A stretch of 6,545 nucleotides of DNA from Desulfonatronaceae bacterium UBA663 (GTDB lineage Bacteria > Desulfobacterota > Desulfovibrionia > Desulfovibrionales > Desulfonatronaceae). The notes under the pieces are model-generated. The model was not told the DNA's origin. It saw only the letters and a program-made list of their open reading frames with translations, and did no database searches. The stretch covers positions 7,271 through 13,815 of the forward strand of contig DBNV01000088.1 in the NCBI GenBank assembly GCA_002299865.1, given 5' to 3'. Within the stretch, counting starts at the first letter, position 1, and every line of letters begins with the position of its first letter. Positions 1 through 4,799 of this stretch are shown in pieces. The translations under genes and the position numbers were made by a program.

Positions 1-63
1 CTCGTGGCCTGCCACATGTATGTCGGGTGGTCAGCATTAGGACGCATTTCCCGTGCCGACACT

Positions 64-2796
64 CTACTCATGCGCCTGGGCCCAGTCAGGGCCGGCCCCC
101 CAGTCCACAACCAAGGGAACCTTCAGGACCGTCACCGAGGACATCAGTTCGGCCATGCGGCTCCCGGCCTCTTGAGCCGAGGCTGCGGGGACCTCCAACA
201 AGAGTTCGTCATGCACCTGGAGAATCATGCGGGCCTTGAGCCGTTGCAAAACGTGATCCTGGTGGACGCGGATCATGGCCATCTTGACCACGTCCGCAGC
301 ACTGCCCTGAACTACGGTGTTGATGGCCATGCGCCGGGCCGCCTGGGCCAGGTTTTCGTTGCGCGAATGGATGTCCGGCAAAAGCCGTCGGCGTCCGGCC
401 AGGGTGAAGACCGCCCCCCGCTGTTTGGCCCCTTCCACGACTTGGTCGTAAAATTCCCGGACTTTGATCAGACGGCTGAAGTACAGCAGGATGAAGTCCT
501 TGGCCTCCCGCAGGCTGATACCCAGTTCCCGGCCCAGCTTTTGCGGCCCCATACCGTAGAGCAGGCCGAAATTGATGGTTTTGGCCTTGCGCCGCTCTTC
601 GGACGTGACCTGATCGGGCTCCTTGGCGAACAAAATGGCCGCTGTGCCCGCGTGGATGTCCGTGCCTTGGGAAAACAGGTTTAACAGGTGTGGGTCTTCG
701 GAAAGATGGGCCAGGATGCGCAACTCGATCTGCGAATAATCCGCGCTGACCAGATGGTGCCCGTCCGGCGCGGTGAAACAGGCCCGCATCCGGCGGCCCT
801 GGGGGCCGCGGATGGGAATATTCTGGAGATTGGGGTTGCTGCTGGACAAGCGGCCCGTGGCCGTGGCCAGTTGATTGAAGGTGGTGTGCAGGCGGCCCGC
901 GGCGTCGGTCAGCTTGGGCAGAGGATCCAGATAGGTGGAGCGAAGCTTTTCCAGTTTTCGGTACTCCAGGATTTCCGGGATGATGGGATGGGCCGCAGCC
1001 AGTTTTTCCAGCACTTCGCTGTTGGTGGAGCGGCCGCCGCCCGGGGTTTTACGGCCGGTTTTCAAGCCCAGCCGTTCAAACAGGACCTCGGCCAACTGCT
1101 GACTGGAACGCAGATTGAACGGAGCGCCGGCCAACTCGAACACAGTCCGGGAAACGCGCTTCAGGTCCGCGTGAACCTCGTCCAAAAAGGCGTTCAATGC
1201 TTTCTGGTCCAACAACACCCCGGTCCTTTCCATCTCCACGAGCACCGGAATAAGCGGCATCTCCAGCGTGGTCAGGAGATTTTGCAAACCGGCTTGCGCA
1301 GTTTTCCGCTCTAGGATGTCGCTTAACTGGAGCACCAGCAAGGCCGGAGAATCCTGGGCCACCCTATCCGGTAATCCGGGATCCGACGAGTCGGGATCCG
1401 GCAAGCCGGGCAGTTCAAGCTGAAAAAGGCGGCTTAAGGCCGCCGGTCCGTAATCCCGCTCTTCGGGGTGGAGCAGGTAGGCGGCCAGGCTGACGTCAAA
1501 GCGGCACTGGATGTCCACCTCGGCCCAACCGGGGGCGGCATGGAGCAGGTCTTTCCAGGATGGAGCGGCCACGAGGGCCGCGGGACGCAACGCAGCGACC
1601 AGCGCAGCCGAGGCGTCCGTCGCCTCGGCCAACTTCTGTTTTGCGGAGACGGACCAGACATATTCCCGGCCGTCAAAGGCCAGATGCCAGCCTTCCGGTC
1701 CGGGCCAGACCGCGACCCGCTTGCCTGAGAGGTCTGGGAGGTCCGGGGGGTCCGGGAGGTCCGAGAGGTTCGGGAGGTCCGGCAATGCCGACAGGCGGAC
1801 AAGAGAGGGCGTTGGCGACGAATTGCCCAGGGTAGCAAGCTCCCCGGAGGACGGGCCGACCGGCCGTTGTGGCGCGTCCTCGGTCTTCGACGCCTCAAAG
1901 ACAGGCGCGTTCTCGGCAAGCGTCTGCACCTCGCGGGCCAGGGAGCGAAATTCGTAATCCTTAAAAAAACGGTGCAACTGGTCGCTGTCCATGGACCGAC
2001 AACGATATTCCGAAAGGCGGGCCTCGGAAGACAGGTCCGTGCGCAGGCGGGTCAGTTCCCGGTACAGAAAGATGTCGTCCAGGCTGGGAATGATTTTTTG
2101 TTGTTCTTTGGGGGAAAGGCGGGCCATGCCGTCGCGCAGGTGTTCTAAGGTGGGAAAGCGTTGCATCAGCGCCTGGGCAGTTTTCGGGCCGACGCCGGGG
2201 ATGCCGGGGATGTTGTCGCTGCTGTCGCCGGTCAAGGCTTGGTAGTCCGGCCATTGTGCGGGGAGCAGGGGGAATTCCTTGGCAAAAGACTCCAGGGTGA
2301 TCAGCCTTTCGTTTTTCTGACCCGGATCCCAGATGAAAACATCGGTGTCCAGACACTGCAAAAGGTCCTTGTCCGAGCCGACGATGACCACGGGTCGCTC
2401 TTGTTTGAAGCGAACGCAGGCACCGGCGATCAGGTCGTCGGCTTCCACGCCTTCGGAAACGCGGGTGGTCAAGCCCAAAAGATGCACCGCATGCAGAAGC
2501 GGCTCGATCTGCCGGACCAGGTCTTCCGGTGTTTTCTGACGCTTTGCCTTGTAGGCGGCAAAACGCTGGTGGCGGAAGGTCGGTCCGGGACCGTCCATGA
2601 AGAACCCTGCGTACTCGGGCCGCTCCTCGCGGATCAGACGCAAAAGCAAACGGAGCACGATGAACAGGGCGTTGGTGGGAAAGCCGTCGGAACGTTTCAG
2701 GTCCGAATAGGCATAGAACGCCCGGTACAAGAAGGACGTTCCGTCGATCAGGAAAAGAGGGGAGTCGCTTAAGTTCAGACGTTGGGTCAGGGACAT
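64..2796 (-). CDS. polA: DNA polymerase I (family A), proofreading domain degenerate
   Basis: This 910-residue protein fills gaps and removes RNA primers in replication and excision repair in the cytoplasm. Domains in order: a 5' nuclease (about 11-300) with metal ligands D18, D68, E118/D120/D121, D142/D144 and D191/D194, followed by a helix-hairpin-helix (198-214); a 3'-5' exonuclease fold (about 358-500); and the polymerase (about 510-910). The polymerase shows TGRLSS (647-652), motif A DYSQIELR with D686 and E691, the O-helix with R735, K739, F743 and Y747, and motif C VHDE (861-864). Length is close to E. coli Pol I (928). The exonuclease lacks the DxE of motif I (VAVWPG at 361-366) and the motif III aspartate. 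D416 may be the only ligand left, so proofreading is probably absent. Two low-complexity stretches (339-356 and 462-477) lie before and within this domain. I chose the ATG at 2796 because it follows the DHH stop by 7 bases. An in-frame ATG at 2868 would overlap that gene and adds unconserved sequence. Shine-Dalgarno is weak, so translational coupling is likely. Confidence 0.97.
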   Translation of the reverse strand: MSLTQRLNLSDSPLFLIDGTSFLYRAFYAYSDLKRSDGFPTNALFIVLRLLLRLIREERPEYAGFFMDGPGPTFRHQRFAAYKAKRQKTPEDLVRQIEPLLHAVHLLGLTTRVSEGVEADDLIAGACVRFKQERPVVIVGSDKDLLQCLDTDVFIWDPGQKNERLITLESFAKEFPLLPAQWPDYQALTGDSSDNIPGIPGVGPKTAQALMQRFPTLEHLRDGMARLSPKEQQKIIPSLDDIFLYRELTRLRTDLSSEARLSEYRCRSMDSDQLHRFFKDYEFRSLAREVQTLAENAPVFEASKTEDAPQRPVGPSSGELATLGNSSPTPSLVRLSALPDLPNLSDLPDPPDLPDLSGKRVAVWPGPEGWHLAFDGREYVWSVSAKQKLAEATDASAALVAALRPAALVAAPSWKDLLHAAPGWAEVDIQCRFDVSLAAYLLHPEERDYGPAALSRLFQLELPGLPDPDSSDPGLPDRVAQDSPALLVLQLSDILERKTAQAGLQNLLTTLEMPLIPVLVEMERTGVLLDQKALNAFLDEVHADLKRVSRTVFELAGAPFNLRSSQQLAEVLFERLGLKTGRKTPGGGRSTNSEVLEKLAAAHPIIPEILEYRKLEKLRSTYLDPLPKLTDAAGRLHTTFNQLATATGRLSSSNPNLQNIPIRGPQGRRMRACFTAPDGHHLVSADYSQIELRILAHLSEDPHLLNLFSQGTDIHAGTAAILFAKEPDQVTSEERRKAKTINFGLLYGMGPQKLGRELGISLREAKDFILLYFSRLIKVREFYDQVVEGAKQRGAVFTLAGRRRLLPDIHSRNENLAQAARRMAINTVVQGSAADVVKMAMIRVHQDHVLQRLKARMILQVHDELLLEVPAASAQEAGSRMAELMSSVTVLKVPLVVDWGAGPDWAQAHE
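1377..1400. repeat. Direct repeat of CGGGATCCG within polA low-complexity insert
   Basis: Identical 9-mers at 1377-1385 and 1392-1400 lie in a stretch (1366-1413) rich in ATCCGG/CCGGG words. The stretch encodes PolA residues 462-477, LPGLPDPDSSDPGLPD, a Pro/Gly/Asp/Ser insert in the degenerate 3'-5' exonuclease domain between the positions of exonuclease motifs II and III. It resembles the PDL repeat in composition and probably has a similar slippage origin. Confidence 0.75.
1729..1782. repeat. Six tandem 9-bp units inside polA encoding a (Pro-Asp-Leu)n linker
   Basis: On the plus strand, six consecutive copies of a GAGGTCCGG-like unit (the first is GAGGTCTGG, the third GGGGTCCGG, the fourth ends GA, the fifth has TTC). 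Because the unit is three codons long it preserves the frame. PolA residues 339-356 become PDL-PNL-SDL-PDP-PDL-PDL, between the 5' nuclease and the exonuclease-like domain. A Pro-rich tether of this kind should be flexible or extended. Copy number probably varies between strains by replication slippage. Confidence 0.9.
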
Positions 2797-2803
2797 GGCG
2801 GGC

Positions 2804-3796
2804 TCATTTTTTGGAGTACGAGCACTTGCAGGCACGCAGGCGTTCCCAGACAAATTCCTCGGGGTCATGCTCCTTAAGGTTTTTCAAGGGGATTTCAGCC
2901 CTGGCCATTGTCGCGTGTCCTCCGGCCGAACCCACGTCGCTAAACAGGCTGGAGGCCATCTTGCCCATGTTCTTGCGCAGACCGTCGCCCCGGAAGATCA
3001 GTACCAAATTGTCGGCGCAGACCCCGCCGGTTACGGTCCAGGAAATGCCGTAGACCCGCAGGAAGAAATCCGCCAGAATGACCAGGATGTCCGGGGATTC
3101 AAGACTGCCCATGAACACGTGGAGGCAGTCGCGGACCACGCGCAGCTTGCGAAAGGCCAGGGAAAAGTATTTCAGCCATTCCAGACGAAATTCGCTGCGG
3201 GATATCTTGCGCAGCAAGGAATGGTTGGCGTACCGGCTCAAATAGCGAAAGGCGCGGATGTCCACGTCGGCGAAATGGCGTTCAAAGCTCCGGGTGTCGG
3301 TTTTAATGCCGTAAAACAGGGCCGTGGCCAGCAGCTCGCCGGGTCGGATTTTGAGATTGTACAGGTATTCCGTGAGCAGGCTGCTGGTGGCTCCGTAACC
3401 GGGCTGAATGTCCACGAAGTCGGCCTGTACTGGGGCCTCGGGGGACAGGGGGTGGTGGTCGAAGACCAGGTTGAAGGCGTATCCTTGAAAACCGGGGTGA
3501 TGGTGAGGCTGTGAATCCACCAGGGCAAAACGGTCGAACTGGACCCCCAGGCTGGATGTTAGGCGCTGCACGGGGATGCGCAGGTTTTTGATCATGGTCA
3601 GGTTGTCCGGCCGGGAGATTTCGTTGACCTGGGCGCAGTCCACCGCAGCCACCCGGCGGGCCATAATCCGGCGCAGGGCCATGGCCGAGGCCAGGGCGTC
3701 CGGATCGGCGTTCATTATAATCAGCCAGCGGTCCGTCTTGCGCAACATGCCCAGCAGTTGGGCGGTGCGGGGCTCCAGGGATCGGAAGACAGGCAT
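2804..3796 (-). CDS. DHH/DHHA1-family phosphoesterase (NrnA/RecJ-like)
   Basis: A 330-residue cytoplasmic protein of the DHH superfamily, which cleaves phosphodiester or phosphomonoester bonds using Mn2+. NrnA-type members degrade nanoRNA and dephosphorylate pAp. Visible motifs: a motif I variant, NADPDALAS at 29-37 with D31 and D33; motif II D94 in LVDSQ; motif III DHH at 113-115; motif IV D167 in GIKTDTRSF; and, in the C-terminal DHHA1 substrate-binding domain (about 230-320), GSAGGHATMARAEI at 289-302, the usual GGH signature. There is no signal peptide and no membrane segment. Length fits single DHH-DHHA1 proteins. The His that normally opens motif I, four residues before the first Asp, is Ile27. 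The start at 3796 is supported by AAGGGG seven bases upstream and lies one base after the relic's stop. polA begins 7 bases downstream, so the two are co-transcribed. The exact substrate cannot be told from sequence: oligoribonucleotides, pAp and cyclic dinucleotide products are all possible. Confidence 0.93.
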   Translation of the reverse strand: MPVFRSLEPRTAQLLGMLRKTDRWLIIMNADPDALASAMALRRIMARRVAAVDCAQVNEISRPDNLTMIKNLRIPVQRLTSSLGVQFDRFALVDSQPHHHPGFQGYAFNLVFDHHPLSPEAPVQADFVDIQPGYGATSSLLTEYLYNLKIRPGELLATALFYGIKTDTRSFERHFADVDIRAFRYLSRYANHSLLRKISRSEFRLEWLKYFSLAFRKLRVVRDCLHVFMGSLESPDILVILADFFLRVYGISWTVTGGVCADNLVLIFRGDGLRKNMGKMASSLFSDVGSAGGHATMARAEIPLKNLKEHDPEEFVWERLRACKCSYSKK

Positions 3797-3797
3797 C

Positions 3798-4342
3798 TCA
3801 AGTCCCCTTGCGTCGTAAGGATTGACCGGTCATCATCAGAAACATGTCCCGGGCCGCCAATTTCTGATTGAGCAGTCCTAAGGGAGCGGATAAAAGCTCT
3901 GGCTTGGGACGTGGCCTGGGGCCCGACCTCTAGACTGACGAGAAACAGGTCGGCGGGCAAGCCGCCATCAAGCAGGGCGAGAGGACTCGTTACTCTGTTT
4001 TCTTGTTGCGGGCAAACCCGGCCTTGCGAGCGGATGCAGGACGGCGGCCCAGGAATAAAAGGTGCACTTGGCAAGCAATTCTTAAAACCGCCTCCCAAGA
4101 TAGTTTCTAGCGCCGTCAACCCACGGCAGATCCAAAGGCAGATGGACGTGATAGCGTAGCCCTGATTTAGCCAAGGAGAGCGGCAGATCGTCATGCGTAT
4201 CCTCCAGACGGGACCGGGTTTCAAAAAAAAGCAGGCCCACCTCCGAGACCATGGAGGCTAGGCGGGCGCAGTTCTCCGCAGCGGTGCCGGGCCAGAGGAA
4301 CAATGGCGCGGCCGTGTTTTGCAGGGAAAAGCGGGGTTTCAT
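3798..4342 (-). pseudogene. cbiR: Decayed CbiR-like cobamide-remodelling phosphodiesterase (TIM-barrel, AP-endonuclease-2-like)
   Basis: No single frame covers this gene, but fragments join into one protein. The ATG at 4342 opens 86 codons (to the TAA at 4082-4084) that look truly coding, with AENCARLASMVSEVGLLFFE (22-41) and LRYHVHLPLDLPW (62-74), a barrel-strand pattern I recognise from CbiR. The WEAVL expected next is in another frame near 4088-4101. The first frame then resumes with ELLAKCTFYSWAAVLHP, consistent with a one-base loss followed by an extra A near 4082-4083. After about 4040 the middle of the barrel is missing. Near 3980-3926 a third frame gives PADLFLVSLEV, and a further shift leads into PELLSAPLGLLNQKL and a tail ending RRKGT at the TGA 3798-3800. 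CbiR hydrolyses cobamides or coenzyme B12 so the lower ligand can be replaced. Intact members are, as I recall, roughly 250-290 residues; about 180 codons remain here, so roughly 100 residues are gone. Intact neighbours argue against poor sequencing. The family assignment is from memory and moderately sure; the frame breaks are direct. Confidence 0.65.
3804..3809 (-). promoter_or_regulatory. Shine-Dalgarno sequence of the DHH gene
   Basis: AAGGGG on the minus strand, seven bases before the ATG at 3796. It lies inside the last codons of the CbiR-like relic (RRKGT), whose TGA ends one base before the DHH start. This is the best ribosome-binding site in the window and fixes the DHH start. It also suggests the two reading frames were once translationally coupled. 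Confidence 0.7.
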
Positions 4343-4432
4343 TCCGGAACATCTTGACAATGATGGCGTTTCACAGCACAAGGAACCAACGGGTTTTTCG
4401 GCATGCTGGAGCGGCATGATCCTTGCTTCTTT

Positions 4433-4450
4433 TTGGGATAGTTGGGATAG
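4433..4450. repeat. Two tandem copies of a 9-bp unit
   Basis: The plus strand shows TTGGGATAG twice in direct succession, followed by TTGATC as if a third copy had diverged. It lies in the spacer about 90 bases upstream of the relic's start. It is probably a slippage product; no function is evident. Confidence 0.8.
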
Positions 4451-4710
4451 TTGATCAGAGTTGCCTCCTGACCAGAGAGTTTTGAATGCGTACAATCCGG
4501 TTGTATTTTCAGCATTGTTTGAACCCCCTGCACGTCTATTGCCGGCTGCGTGAGTTCGGGGTGCACACCTCTGCGGCGCAGCGCGTCTGTATTGTCTACG
4601 AGCGGTTTGTTTACCGCGTCCTCCGGTTCTGATTCACCCTTCGCATCCTTAGGTGCCATCCGCTTTTGCCGGATCGTTCAACGCATCTGTACGCAATGCA
4701 GAAAGATTGC

Positions 4711-4783
4711 GGCCTGCACCTGCTTTGCTTTGCGAAAATTCTTGCACAAACTCCACCTCTTCTTGGCAAAGTAGGTGCAGGTC
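4711..4783. repeat. Long imperfect inverted repeat just downstream of the helicase stop
   Basis: Arms CCTGCACCTGCTTTGC (4713-4728) and GCAAAGTAGGTGCAGG (4766-4781) are complementary at 15 of 16 positions, around a loop of 37 bases. In plus-strand RNA the single mismatch is a G-U wobble. The stem can then extend outward by another G-U and a G-C (4711-4712 with 4782-4783), and inward by one U-G. In minus-strand RNA these wobbles become A-C mismatches. The outer edge is 16 bases past the helicase stop. No T-run follows on the minus strand, so it does not look like an intrinsic terminator. It could be a transcript-end stabilising structure, an RNA processing site or a remnant of a small repeat element. 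Confidence 0.75.
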
Positions 4784-4799
4784 TCGCCACGGACGAAAG

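Larger units (their letters stand above)
4343..4799. other. Gene-poor spacer between helicase and CbiR-like relic
   Basis: I see no recognisable protein, tRNA, riboswitch or mobile element in this stretch. A minus-strand open frame of 106 codons (4339-4659) starts with ATG and its TGA overlaps the relic's ATG as ATGA, an arrangement typical of coupled genes. However, its protein has no recognisable domain, a weak ribosome-binding site and a repeat-derived NYPNYPKKK segment, so I do not call it a gene. The spacer also holds the inverted repeat at 4711-4783 and the tandem repeat at 4433-4450. No good -35/-10 pair is seen on the minus strand, and there is no hairpin followed by a T-run. It may be the remains of further decayed sequence. 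Confidence 0.6.

Noticed and set aside
4..15. GTGGC-CT-GCCAC palindrome after polA as a terminator
   Set aside because: The loop is only two bases and no T-run follows on either strand.
1..47. Possible start of another minus-strand gene (ATG at 47, MRPNADHPTYMWQAT, open to the edge)
   Set aside because: Only 15 codons are visible with a poorly placed GGGA upstream. It cannot be supported from this window.
4..1314. Long plus-strand open frames (4-684 and 688-1314)
   Set aside because: They lie antisense to unambiguous polA coding sequence, show no domain and have no ribosome-binding site. They follow from GC-rich codon bias.
1434..1919. Minus-strand 161-codon frame within polA
   Set aside because: It is an out-of-frame reading of polA, rich in Arg/Pro/Ser/Thr, with RTS repeats that come from the 9-bp tandem array.
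3721..4224. Minus-strand 167-codon frame as an intact gene
   Set aside because: Its first part is an out-of-frame reading of the relic and its end runs out of frame into the DHH gene. Only the PADLFLVSLEV portion carries family-like sequence.
4354..4359. TTGACA as a plus-strand -35 box
   Set aside because: There is no -10-like sequence 16-18 bases downstream and no plus-strand gene to serve.
4604..4619. GCGGT/ACCGC hairpin in the spacer
   Set aside because: It is a five-base stem without a T-run, as expected by chance.
4550..4774. Plus-strand 74-codon frame in the spacer
   Set aside because: Ser/Cys/Arg-rich, without a ribosome-binding site or recognisable motif. It runs through the inverted-repeat left arm.
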